8,629 nucleotides of DNA, from assembly GCA_036741235.1 (NCBI GenBank), contig DAINSQ010000196.1, forward strand, positions 1 through 8,629, read 5' to 3'. Under the pieces are notes generated by a model. That model was not told the origin of the DNA, made no database searches, and saw nothing but the letters and a program-made list of their open reading frames with translations. Source of the DNA: JABWBR01 sp036741235 (lineage in GTDB: Bacteria > Bacteroidota > Bacteroidia > Chitinophagales > Saprospiraceae). A program made the translations under genes and the position numbers. Below, piece by piece: positions 1 to 6,524 of the stretch; the first letter of the stretch is position 1, and every line of letters begins with the position of its first letter.

Positions 1-217
1 TTATTTTGACTAAAGATATTAAATAAAATTAATTGTAATGTGTTTTTATCGGCGCAGATGCTTTTTGATTATTCGATTGCCGGATTTGGCCGCTTTGCAT
101 ATACGGGCAGAGGTGACTACGCCGGACAGGTTGCTATTGTGAGAAGATAACGCCCGGAGAAGCTGGAAAGTTGCGGGCAAAGTTTGCCCTGTAATTCCCT
201 GGTTGGGTCAAATACGA
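1..217. other. Intergenic region with no convincing gene
   Basis: The first ~50 bases are very AT-rich and the rest is more GC-rich. The only open frame of note is a 30-codon plus-strand ORF (ATG 58-60, TAA 148-150). It encodes a peptide beginning MLFDYSIAGF that I do not recognise, and it has no visible promoter or ribosome binding site. The frame is open upstream back to position 10, so it could be a decayed gene end, but its size makes chance likely. The minus strand has early stops. The segment lies downstream of the leftward acetyltransferase gene and would contain that transcript's 3' end. Confidence 0.5.
152..189. repeat. Overlapping inverted repeats downstream of the acetyltransferase gene
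   Basis: A perfect 7-bp dyad around one central base, GGGCAAA-G-TTTGCCC, lies at 175-189. A second possible stem pairs GCCCG (152-156) with CGGGC (174-178). The two share bases 175-178, so they could not form together. Neither is followed by a T-run in either direction, so this is not a classical intrinsic terminator. It could be a protein-binding dyad or a transcript 3'-end structure, or simply chance. Confidence 0.3.
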
Positions 218-697
218 TTAAAATAACTCCTTATCGCTTTTATACACCATATGGATATGCGGAATACCGTCTTCGAGGTAAGTATCGCCTATTACTGTAA
301 AGCCGAAATTCTGGTAGAATGTCAGGAGATAATATTGCGCGCCTATTTGAACAGGCGTATCTGCAAATAACTGCCGGCAGGCGGCGAGCGCTTCTGCCAC
401 CAGTTGTTTGCCCAGGCTTTGCCCGCGCCGTGCCGGCGATGTCACAACCCTGCCGATAGAAGCATATCCTTCATAGGAGACACCCGGCGGCAACAGTCGC
501 GCGTAAGCGACTAACAGGCCGTCACCGTCGATGCCCAGTAAATGCCAGGAAGGGATGTCTTTGCCATCGGCGTCAAGATATGGGCAGTTTTGTTCCACAA
601 CGAAGACTTCCTGGCGCAACGCCATGATATCGTATAGTTGCCTTAGCGTAAGCGCATCAAAAGGCAAGACGGAAAATGCAATAGAGTTAGGCGGCAT
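218..697 (-). CDS. elaA: GNAT family N-acetyltransferase, ElaA type
   Basis: This 159-residue protein is a complete single-domain GNAT, the usual length for the ElaA group, and is predicted to be cytoplasmic. GNAT enzymes transfer the acetyl group of acetyl-CoA to an amine; the substrate of ElaA proteins is not settled. Visible family signatures are LRQEVFVVEQNCPY (27-40), the following LDADGKD acidic segment with WHL (51-53), and GRVV (82-85). The acetyl-CoA pyrophosphate-binding loop is RRGQSLGKQL (90-99). The C-terminal AQYYLLTFYQNFGF (120-133) and YLEDGIPHIHM (140-150) are also typical. In the loop (usual form Q/R-x-x-G-x-G/A) the middle glycine is Ser94, a mild deviation. The ATG at 695-697 lies 15 bp downstream of the stop of the LamG/T9SS gene on the same strand, so the two may be cotranscribed. 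No Shine-Dalgarno sequence is evident. The family call is firm; the substrate is unknown. Confidence 0.93.
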   Translation of the reverse strand: MPPNSIAFSVLPFDALTLRQLYDIMALRQEVFVVEQNCPYLDADGKDIPSWHLLGIDGDGLLVAYARLLPPGVSYEGYASIGRVVTSPARRGQSLGKQLVAEALAACRQLFADTPVQIGAQYYLLTFYQNFGFTVIGDTYLEDGIPHIHMVYKSDKELF

Positions 698-712
698 GAG
701 GCTGTATATCCG

Positions 713-1948
713 TCATTTCATCAGCGTAACGCTACCTGTAGCCAGTAGTTCCACGCCGTTGCAGATATGATTAATGCGATAGAGCAATACCCCTGGATTA
801 ATAAGCTCGCCATTGTAAGTGCCGTCCCATTTGGCAAAGGGATCGGTCGTATAAAAGACGCGGTTGCCCCAGCGGTCAAAAATTTCAAAAGACAACAGTT
901 CCTGCAGTGCAAAGGGATTGCTGATGCCGAATTCGTCATTCAGGTTGTCGCCGTTGGGCGTAAAAGCTCGAGGCAGGAATATCTCATTACAAACAAGTGT
1001 TGCCGGGTCGATCACTGTTACGCGCAGCGAGTCGCTCGCCACACAGGTCGACACATTGTCGGCCATGCGCAAAGTATAGGTATACGTACCGGCTTGCGAC
1101 GGGGTGATGACCGGCTCCGGCGAATTGGACGGATTGACGTCGGCGGCGGGCATCCAACTGAACAAAGTAGCGCAAGTAGTATTGAGCCGGATTTGGATGG
1201 GGCTGCCGAGGAAGATCAGCGTATCGCGGTTATCGATCATATCGGGAGAAAGTTGTAGCCCTTCTACCTCGCTTTCCTTGAGTGCGCGGTTGTATATGCG
1301 CAGTTCGTCGATGAGGCCGTCAAAGGGCACTTCATTGCCTCCTATGCAATTGCTGCTGCCAATGGTAAAATTGCCGTTGTTGAGTACATCCACCCGGGAA
1401 GCCGTGCCGAGATCGCCTGCAAATAAGCCGTTCACATACAACTTAACCCGCAGGTTTTCGCGCACCAGGGCCACATGCTGCCAACAGGATGTATTGTCGA
1501 TAGTGTGCACAAGCGATACCCCCTTGAGCGGGTCCTGGATCATCGCAGCGTTGATCGTGCGGGTTTGAGGTACGTAGCGGATGTAGAAGATATTTTCATC
1601 GCCGCAATCCGGGCTGCGCTTCGACATCAGGTATTGCGTGCCGTTTACGCCTACGGGTTTGAAGTAGAAGCTGATGGTAATATCTTCAGTATCAAATTCT
1701 TTGTTGATATTGTCGCTACCGAGTACCACCAGAGCGTCGTCGCCGCCATCGAGTCGCAGCGCCTGTCCGCTGACTCCGCATACATAAGCCGGATCGCCGA
1801 TTTCAACGCCGGTATTAGCGGAGTTGCCAGTGTCGTCCTGTGGACCTACGTTAAATGAATAATAAGCTACAAGGCCTATATTCGTTTGAGCCTGAAGGCG
1901 ATACGAAATCAAGATAACTAAAAAAGCCAGGATGCAGAATATGCGCAT
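713..1948 (-). CDS. Secreted LamG-domain protein with type B T9SS sorting domain
   Basis: From the chosen ATG (1946-1948) the product is 411 residues. The frame extends upstream to an ATG at 2036-2038, but the internal start puts a classical signal peptide at the N-terminus (MRIFCILAFL, hydrophobic to ~15, likely cleavage near AQ at 20-21). Residues ~26-230 form a LamG/concanavalin-like jelly roll: GLVAYYSFN, LRLDGGDD, ITISFYFK, WQHVALVRE, KLYVNG and GLIDELRIYNRAL. Residues ~240-315 resemble a PKD or Ig-like beta-sandwich (SWMPAADVNPSNS, AGTYTYTL). Residues ~318-411 are a gliding-motility-type C-terminal sorting domain: FLPRAFTPNGDNLNDEF, FEIFDRWGNRVF, WDGTYNG, then GVLLYRI. By family knowledge such a protein crosses the inner membrane by Sec and the outer membrane by the type IX system, and is released or anchored on the surface. 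Its ligand is unknown; LamG folds commonly bind glycans or proteins. It has a shorter paralog at 2551-3321. Confidence 0.9.
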   Translation of the reverse strand: MRIFCILAFLVILISYRLQAQTNIGLVAYYSFNVGPQDDTGNSANTGVEIGDPAYVCGVSGQALRLDGGDDALVVLGSDNINKEFDTEDITISFYFKPVGVNGTQYLMSKRSPDCGDENIFYIRYVPQTRTINAAMIQDPLKGVSLVHTIDNTSCWQHVALVRENLRVKLYVNGLFAGDLGTASRVDVLNNGNFTIGSSNCIGGNEVPFDGLIDELRIYNRALKESEVEGLQLSPDMIDNRDTLIFLGSPIQIRLNTTCATLFSWMPAADVNPSNSPEPVITPSQAGTYTYTLRMADNVSTCVASDSLRVTVIDPATLVCNEIFLPRAFTPNGDNLNDEFGISNPFALQELLSFEIFDRWGNRVFYTTDPFAKWDGTYNGELINPGVLLYRINHICNGVELLATGSVTLMK

Positions 1949-2163
1949 GAAAACAAGATTTGAAATACAATTTATTGCCTCGGCATTAGACGGAGTAGCA
2001 TGGCGTTTTGTAGAACATTCATAGCCAATGCTATACATTCTTTTCCAACTTAACCGCAGCCACTGCTTTACAACGCAGAAAGCGGGGTATTCATTTTTTG
2101 CCGGTGCAAAATTATACTTCGCATGGTTACCAGAGGTGAAATTTTGGCAAGTTTATTTTTTGA
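1949..2163. other. Intergenic leader region upstream of the LamG/T9SS gene
   Basis: This 215-bp segment separates ybaB from the LamG/T9SS gene, both transcribed leftward. The minus-strand frame of the LamG gene stays open up to 2038, but that extension (MYSIGYECST...) has no signal-peptide character and is treated as untranslated. A TAATTTTG box (minus strand, 2107-2114) fits the Bacteroidota TAnnTTTG -7 consensus. I see no terminator for ybaB and no other structure. Confidence 0.4.
2107..2114 (-). promoter_or_regulatory. Candidate -7 box for the LamG/T9SS gene
   Basis: The minus strand reads TAATTTTG here, an exact fit to TAnnTTTG. I find no TTG at the expected ~17-23 bp upstream; the nearest is at 2148-2150, 33 bp away. 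The leader to the ATG at 1948 would be about 150 nt. This is a half-supported promoter only. Confidence 0.2.
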
Positions 2164-2475
2164 TTACTTCCCAAAGAGCCCTTCAAGACCGGGAGGTATC
2201 ATATCCTGGATCATTTTCTGGCTTTCCGCCTGTTCCTTTTCAGCAGCGAGCGCCAGGGCGCGGTTGACGGCCACCGTGACGAGGTCTTCAACCTGCTCTG
2301 TATCATCCCAGTCGAGCAGGGTTTTATCAAACTTAATATTGAGGATTTCACGGGCGGCATTGGCGCTTACTTTTACGGCGCCATCGCCTGCTTCGGCCTC
2401 CACGACAATTGTCGCCAGCTTTTTGTGCATGGCTTTTTGTTGTTCTTGCGCTTGCGAAAAAAGATCTCCGAACAT
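2164..2475 (-). CDS. ybaB: YbaB/EbfC family nucleoid-associated protein
   Basis: The product is 103 residues, a normal length for the YbaB/EbfC family. These small dimeric DNA-binding proteins associate with the nucleoid and affect gene expression broadly. The protein starts MFGDLFSQAQEQQKAMHKKL, the usual N-terminal helix of the family. The central beta-strand region has GDGAVKVSANAAREILNIKFD (30-50), where family members carry the G-x-G-x-V-x-V-x-x-N/D pattern. A C-terminal helix rich in Ala, Glu and Lys follows (VAVNRALALAAEKEQAES), ending in PPGLEGLFGK. In many bacteria ybaB sits beside dnaX and recR; here it lies between two LamG paralogs, so the context says nothing about its function. 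The ATG at 2473-2475 has no Shine-Dalgarno sequence. Its leader holds a short stem and AT-rich decamer-like repeats. Confidence 0.9.
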   Translation of the reverse strand: MFGDLFSQAQEQQKAMHKKLATIVVEAEAGDGAVKVSANAAREILNIKFDKTLLDWDDTEQVEDLVTVAVNRALALAAEKEQAESQKMIQDMIPPGLEGLFGK

Positions 2476-2518
2476 GTTGAAATGTTTATGAATGTTGAAG
2501 CCGGGATTAGCCCCCGGT
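2476..2518 (-). repeat. Stem-loop and decamer-like repeat in the ybaB leader
   Basis: CCGGG (2501-2505) can pair with CCCGG (2513-2517) around a 7-nt loop. No T-run follows on the minus strand, so it is unlikely to terminate the upstream LamG transcript. Between this stem and the ybaB ATG the minus strand reads AACATTCATA then AACATTTCA, two near-copies of a 10-bp unit. The plus-strand 13-mer GTTTATGAATGTT (2484-2496) is identical to 6441-6453, inside the decanucleotide array next to clpB. Confidence 0.35.
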
Positions 2519-2550
2519 GGTTTTGCAATTGGGTTCAGGCAGAAAGGCGC

Positions 2551-3321
2551 CTACTCTCCCCATCTGGAAACATCATCCGGGGAAAAATGATAGGCATAAC
2601 AGTCCTGTAGCGCATTTTCAACAGGGTAGCGAGAGTATAACTCCCAAACAGCTTCCTCGGAGAGGGCGTAGTCGTACACCCGCAATTCGTCGATTACCCC
2701 TTTGAAGCGCTCGGCGCGACCACCTCGAAGGCAGGGGCTATTGGAAAACGAAAGGAGCGCTTCGTTGCTCATATCGACGCCGCTACAGCGAAAACCTCTT
2801 TTCTGAGGAACACCGTTGATATAGGTTTTGGCTTCAAACCCTTCGCGCGTCAGCGCAAAATGCATCCAGCGGGTACTGTCGAGCTCGGGGGAAATATCAT
2901 CGTAGTATTTGGCAGGGTTTTCATACAGCCTGGTATCTACTACCAGCTCCTTTTGGTCGAGCAGGATGTCGAGTTGGTGGTATTCGTCGCAAAGTTCGCG
3001 TTTGGACAACATACTTTGGGCAAAAGGAGATTGTTTTTCAGCTTTGAAATAGAAGCTTATTGTGAAATCGGTTACCCCAAAATACCGATTGACAACGCCC
3101 TCAAATTCAATAAAATCGTTTACGCCGTCTAGCAGTAAGCCGTCATCTTCGATGCCGCACCAGCACTGTATATCTCCGTACATGATTCCGTCAGAGCCTT
3201 TGCCGGTATCATCGCGGGCATCGCAGCGGTTAAAGGAATAATAAGCCACCAGGCCGTCTTCCAGCATGTTGGAAGCGGGAGCCATGGCAAGGATAGCGGC
3301 GGCGAGGACAAAAGGGCGCAT
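2551..3321 (-). CDS. Exported LamG-domain protein lacking a T9SS sorting domain
   Basis: The product is 256 residues. An N-terminal signal peptide is visible (MRPFVLAAAILAMAPAS, likely cleavage near residues 16-18). Residues ~22-232 form a LamG/concanavalin-like domain with the same landmarks as the T9SS-tagged protein at 713-1948: GLVAYYSFN, LLLDGVNDF, FTISFYFKAE, MLSKREL, WMHFALTRE, KTYING and GVIDELRVYDYAL. Cys111 and Cys197 align with cysteines of the paralog (115 and 201), a possible conserved disulfide. After the LamG domain only ~24 residues remain (ending FSPDDVSRWGE), with no PKD/Ig module and no sorting domain. It is therefore predicted to stay in the periplasm or leave by another route. 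The ATG at 3319-3321 fits the signal peptide start and a good promoter lies just upstream. Whether it is a naturally short form or a truncated paralog cannot be decided here. Confidence 0.85.
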   Translation of the reverse strand: MRPFVLAAAILAMAPASNMLEDGLVAYYSFNRCDARDDTGKGSDGIMYGDIQCWCGIEDDGLLLDGVNDFIEFEGVVNRYFGVTDFTISFYFKAEKQSPFAQSMLSKRELCDEYHQLDILLDQKELVVDTRLYENPAKYYDDISPELDSTRWMHFALTREGFEAKTYINGVPQKRGFRCSGVDMSNEALLSFSNSPCLRGGRAERFKGVIDELRVYDYALSEEAVWELYSRYPVENALQDCYAYHFSPDDVSRWGE

Positions 3322-3338
3322 GATCAGGCAGATTTATC

Positions 3339-3369
3339 CAAAGATAGGCAACTTGGGCATAGGAGTCAA
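3339..3369 (-). promoter_or_regulatory. Bacteroidota-type promoter for the short LamG gene
   Basis: On the minus strand, TTG (3367-3369) is followed 20 bp later by TATCTTTG (3339-3346). This matches the published Bacteroidota vegetative consensus TTG-N(17-23)-TAnnTTTG. A start site near 3333 would leave a leader of about a dozen bases before the ATG at 3321. It lies between the clpB stop codon and the LamG gene, so the LamG gene can probably be transcribed independently of clpB. Confidence 0.5.
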
Positions 3370-3373
3370 GCGC

Positions 3374-6169
3374 TTATTCTTTATCTTTTTTCACATCCTT
3401 CACGGCATCCATTACGTCTTTGGTAGCTTTTTCCAGCTCTTCGAGCTGTTTTTTGCGCTGAGCAGCCTTGTCGGCCTGCTTTTTTTCTTCTTCCGCCACT
3501 ACTTGAGGCGCAGTCTTTTCAGCTTCGTCGGCTGCCGCTTCCGGAATGTGGACTGCGCCTGCATAGGGCGTTTTGCTGAAATCGAGCGCATTGTTTTTTA
3601 CATCCACATAGATCGTGTCGCCGGCGGTAAAGGCGCCGCTGAGAACGTGCTTCGACAGTTCGTCAACCAGTTCTTTTTGCAGGGCGCGTTTCATAGGCCG
3701 GGCGCCGAATTGCGGGTCGTAGCCTTTGTCGGCCAGCCAATCGAGCGCTTTTTCGCTGGCACGCAATACCAGCCCCTGGCGGCCCAACTGTTTGTCGACT
3801 TTTTTGAGCAACAGACTGAGTACTTGCTTGATTTCCGCTTTGCTCAGCGGCAGGAACATCACCTGTTCGTCGATACGGTTGAGGAATTCGGGGCGCAAGT
3901 TTTCTTTTAGCAGCTTAAATACCTCGGTTTTTGTAGTACCGATGATCTCGATGCGGTGTTTTTCGCCCAGCGCGTCGAGGTCTTCAAAGTTTTCGAGGAT
4001 GGTTTCGGCCCCCATATTGGAGGTCATGATGATAATCGTATTTTTAAAACTGGCGGTGCGGCCCCGGCTGTCGGTAAGACGCCCGTCGTCAAGCAATTGC
4101 AACAGGATATTGAAGGTATCGGGGTGCGCTTTTTCGATTTCGTCGAGCAGGATGATTGAATAGGGTTTGCGGCGTACGGCCTCGGTAAGTTGTCCGCCTT
4201 CTTCGTAACCCACATAACCCGGAGGAGCGCCGACGAGTCGCGACACATTGTGGCGCTCCTGGTATTCGCTCATATCGATGCGGGTAATGGCTTTTTCGTC
4301 ATTGAAGAGCACTTCGGCGAGGGCTTTTGCCAACTCTGTTTTGCCTACGCCGGTGGGGCCCAGGAAGATAAACGACCCGATGGGGCGGTCGGCATCCTGA
4401 AGGCCGGCTCTGCTGCGGCGCACGGCATTGGCAACGGCGCGCACGGCTTCATCCTGGCCGATGAGGCGCTTGTGCAGTTCGTCTTCAAGCAACAACAGCT
4501 TATCTTTTTCGCTTTGCAGCATACGCGACACGGGTATGCCGGTCCAGCGGCCCACTACCTCGGCGATATCATTGGCCGTGACCTGCTGGTTGGTGAGCCG
4601 GTTGTCTTCAGGGAGTTGACCCAGTTTTTCTTCAGCGGCTTTGAGGAGCGACTGTTGGTATTGCAATTCGCCGTAGCGGATTTTAGCAACAGTTTCGTAA
4701 TCGCTATTGCGCTCGGCTTTTTCGGCTTCGTTATCTAGTTCGTCGATGCGCTTTTTGATACCGGTGATGGTGTCGACGATTTCTTTTTCATTTTGCCAGG
4801 TAGCGCGCAGTGAGTCGCGTTTTTCGCGGGCATTGGCGATTTGCTCGGAGATAGTTTGCAGCTTTTTCTCGTCGCGCTCGCGCTTGATGGCTTCGCGTTC
4901 TATCTCGAGTTGGCGCACGCGGCGCTCCCAGGCATCCACTTCCTCCGGCACCGAGTCGAGTTCGAGGCGGAGTTTGGCGGCGGCCTCATCAATGAGGTCG
5001 ATGGCCTTGTCGGGCAGAAACCGGTCGGCGATATAGCGGTGGGAGAGTTCGGCTGCTGCGATAAGCGCTTCGTCGAGAATCTCTATTTTGTGATATACTT
5101 CGTAGCGCTCTTGCAAGCCCCGCAGGATAGAGATCGTATCTTCCACGCCGGGTTCTTCGATCGTTACGGTCTGGAAGCGGCGCACCAGGGCTTTGTCTTT
5201 TTCGAAATACTTTTGGTATTCGTCGAGCGTAGTAGCGCCAATGGCATGCAGCTCGCCGCGGGCCAGGGCGGGTTTGAGGATATTGGCGGCGTCGATGGCG
5301 CCTTGTCCGCCGCCGGCGCCGATAAGCGTGTGGATTTCATCAATAAACAGAATAATCTCGCCGCCCGAATCGGTAACTTCCTTGATCACGCTTTTGAGCC
5401 GTTCTTCAAATTCGCCTTTGTATTTTGCGCCGGCGACAAGCCCGGCGATATCCAGCACATAAATCTTTTTGGAGGCCAGGTTATCGGGTACGTCGCCCTT
5501 TACGATACGCCAGGCGATGCCTTCCACGATGGCCGTTTTGCCTACGCCGGGTTCGCCTACCAGCACGGGGTTATTTTTGGTACGCCGGGCCAGGATATGG
5601 AGCACGCGGCGGATTTCCTCGTCGCGCCCGATGATGGGATCGAGTTTGCCCGATTCGGCGCGTTCGTTGAGGTTGATGCCGAATTTGGCAAGGGCATTAT
5701 AGGTTTCCTCTGCGCTTTGCTCGGTAACCTTGCGGCCTTTGCGCAATTCGAGAATGGCTTCTTTGAGCGACTCGGGGGTAGCGCCGCTTTCTTTGAAAAG
5801 CCGCGCGCCTTTGTCGTCGCCCAGCAAGATCCCCAACAACATGAGTTCGATGGAAATATATTCATCGCCAAACTCCTTGAGCATCGATTTGGCGCGGCTT
5901 AGCGCCCGATTGGCCTCGGTGGTCAAGTATTGCTTTTCAACGCCCTGCACGCGCGGGTATATGCGTATAGCTTCATCAAGCAGGTGGCGTAGCGCCTTGG
6001 CGTCTACGTTCATTTTCTGAAGCAGAAACGAAGTTACGTTTTCGTCTATCTCGAGTATACCTCTGATCAGGTGGGTGGTATCTACCTGTTGTTGATCGAG
6101 GCCCGCAGCAATCTGCTGGGCTTTAATGATAGCTTCTTGCGCTTTGACGGTAAAATTGTCGTAGGTCAT
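3374..6169 (-). CDS. clpB: ATP-dependent chaperone ClpB (AAA+ disaggregase)
   Basis: ClpB is a cytoplasmic hexameric AAA+ machine that pulls polypeptides out of aggregates together with DnaK. The 931-residue product shows all modules. Residues 1-145 form the Clp-N repeat domain. NBD1 has Walker A GEPGVGKT (205-212), Walker B ILFIDE (273-278), pore-loop Tyr250 in KYKGEFE and an arginine pair at 330-331. The coiled-coil middle domain (~405-525) distinguishes ClpB from ClpA and ClpC. NBD2 has Walker A GPTGVGKT (604-611), Walker B ILLDE (673-677), pore loop GYVGYEEGG (651-659) and sensor-2 GARP (822-825). Catalytic residues are intact. E. coli ClpB is 857 residues; here ~65 extra residues follow ~865, rich in Lys, Glu and Ala and ending DVKKDKE. 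The ATG at 6167-6169 gives the expected MTYDNFTVKAQEAI start. I found no CIRCE element or clear TAnnTTTG promoter upstream. The upstream region is the repeat-bearing divergent intergenic segment. Confidence 0.98.
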   Translation of the reverse strand: MTYDNFTVKAQEAIIKAQQIAAGLDQQQVDTTHLIRGILEIDENVTSFLLQKMNVDAKALRHLLDEAIRIYPRVQGVEKQYLTTEANRALSRAKSMLKEFGDEYISIELMLLGILLGDDKGARLFKESGATPESLKEAILELRKGRKVTEQSAEETYNALAKFGINLNERAESGKLDPIIGRDEEIRRVLHILARRTKNNPVLVGEPGVGKTAIVEGIAWRIVKGDVPDNLASKKIYVLDIAGLVAGAKYKGEFEERLKSVIKEVTDSGGEIILFIDEIHTLIGAGGGQGAIDAANILKPALARGELHAIGATTLDEYQKYFEKDKALVRRFQTVTIEEPGVEDTISILRGLQERYEVYHKIEILDEALIAAAELSHRYIADRFLPDKAIDLIDEAAAKLRLELDSVPEEVDAWERRVRQLEIEREAIKRERDEKKLQTISEQIANAREKRDSLRATWQNEKEIVDTITGIKKRIDELDNEAEKAERNSDYETVAKIRYGELQYQQSLLKAAEEKLGQLPEDNRLTNQQVTANDIAEVVGRWTGIPVSRMLQSEKDKLLLLEDELHKRLIGQDEAVRAVANAVRRSRAGLQDADRPIGSFIFLGPTGVGKTELAKALAEVLFNDEKAITRIDMSEYQERHNVSRLVGAPPGYVGYEEGGQLTEAVRRKPYSIILLDEIEKAHPDTFNILLQLLDDGRLTDSRGRTASFKNTIIIMTSNMGAETILENFEDLDALGEKHRIEIIGTTKTEVFKLLKENLRPEFLNRIDEQVMFLPLSKAEIKQVLSLLLKKVDKQLGRQGLVLRASEKALDWLADKGYDPQFGARPMKRALQKELVDELSKHVLSGAFTAGDTIYVDVKNNALDFSKTPYAGAVHIPEAAADEAEKTAPQVVAEEEKKQADKAAQRKKQLEELEKATKDVMDAVKDVKKDKE

Positions 6170-6230
6170 TGCCTGCTATTGTTTGAGGGGGCAATATCCT
6201 GATTTTTTGTGGGAATAGCAAGGGAGGGTC

Positions 6231-6463
6231 GATGAGGATTTATGAGGGTTTATGAGGGTTTATGAGGGTTTATGAGGGTTTATGAGGGTTTATNNNNNNN
6301 NNNNNNNNNNNNNNNNNNNNNNNNNNNNNNNNNNNNNNNNNNNNNNNNNNNNNNNNNNNNNNNNNNNNNNNNNNNNNNNNNNNNNNNNNNNNNTATGAGG
6401 GTTTATGAGGGTTTATGAGGGTTTATGAGGGTTTATGAGGGTTTATGAATGTTTATGAGGGTG
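6231..6463. repeat. 10-bp tandem repeat array (TATGAGGGTT)n
   Basis: Five perfect copies occur at 6241-6290, preceded by a degenerate copy (GATGAGGATT, 6231-6240) and followed by a partial copy running into the N gap. After the gap there are five perfect copies (6394-6443), one variant (TATGAATGTT, 6444-6453) and a last copy with a changed final base (6454-6463). The unit is non-coding: TGA recurs in all plus frames and TAA or TGA in the minus frames. GGG recurs every 10 bases with 7-nt spacers, which satisfies the G3+N1-7 quadruplex rule on the plus strand. True copy number is unknown because of the gap. Confidence 0.95.
6294..6393. other. Assembly gap (100 N)
   Basis: Exactly 100 N, the conventional placeholder for a gap of unknown length. 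Repeat units start at positions ending in 1 before the gap and in 4 after it. A pure 10-bp array would therefore need a gap length ending in 7, so the stated 100 is not a measured size. Confidence 0.99.
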
Positions 6464-6524
6464 CGTTGTAATGTTATTCAATTTTGAGAATAAATATAAA
6501 AACTAATTTCAAAAATTGAATACC

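Larger units (their letters stand above)
6170..6524. other. Divergent intergenic region between clpB and the lipoprotein gene
   Basis: This 355-base segment should contain the promoters of both clpB (leftward) and the lipoprotein gene (rightward). Most of it is the decanucleotide array and an assembly gap. The ~60 bp next to clpB contain a T-run (6203-6208) and G-rich runs but no exact TAnnTTTG box on the minus strand. The ~60 bp before the lipoprotein ATG are AT-rich. A one-mismatch -7 box (CAATTTTG, 6479-6486) occurs there, but no TTG is at a suitable distance. The array has stops in all frames, so no gene can span it. Confidence 0.7.

Noticed and set aside
58..150. 30-codon plus-strand ORF as a gene
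   Set aside because: It is very short, has no recognised homology, promoter or ribosome binding site, and its frame is open upstream without a better start. It is kept only as a note in the intergenic entry.
767..1858. Plus-strand ORFs opposite the LamG/T9SS gene (767-1258, 1104-1568, 1475-1858)
   Set aside because: The minus-strand frame carries a coherent signal peptide, LamG domain and sorting domain; the plus frames show no domain and overlap each other.
1949..2038. N-terminal extension of the LamG/T9SS protein to the ATG at 2036-2038
   Set aside because: The 30 added residues (MYSIGYECST...) would bury the signal peptide, whereas the ATG at 1946-1948 places it at the N-terminus.
2501..2517. 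Terminator between the short LamG gene and ybaB
   Set aside because: The 5-bp GC stem is followed on the minus strand by CTTCAAC, with no U-run.
4841..5902. Long plus-strand ORF (353 codons) opposite clpB
   Set aside because: It is fully antisense to the conserved Walker A and pore regions of clpB, has low-complexity Phe/Ala-rich content with no recognisable domain, and is a usual shadow of a GC-rich gene. Other plus-strand ORFs over clpB (for example 3266-3910, 4190-4738) are rejected for the same reason.
6231..6463. CRISPR array
   Set aside because: Units are 10 bp and directly adjacent without unique spacers, and no cas gene is present.
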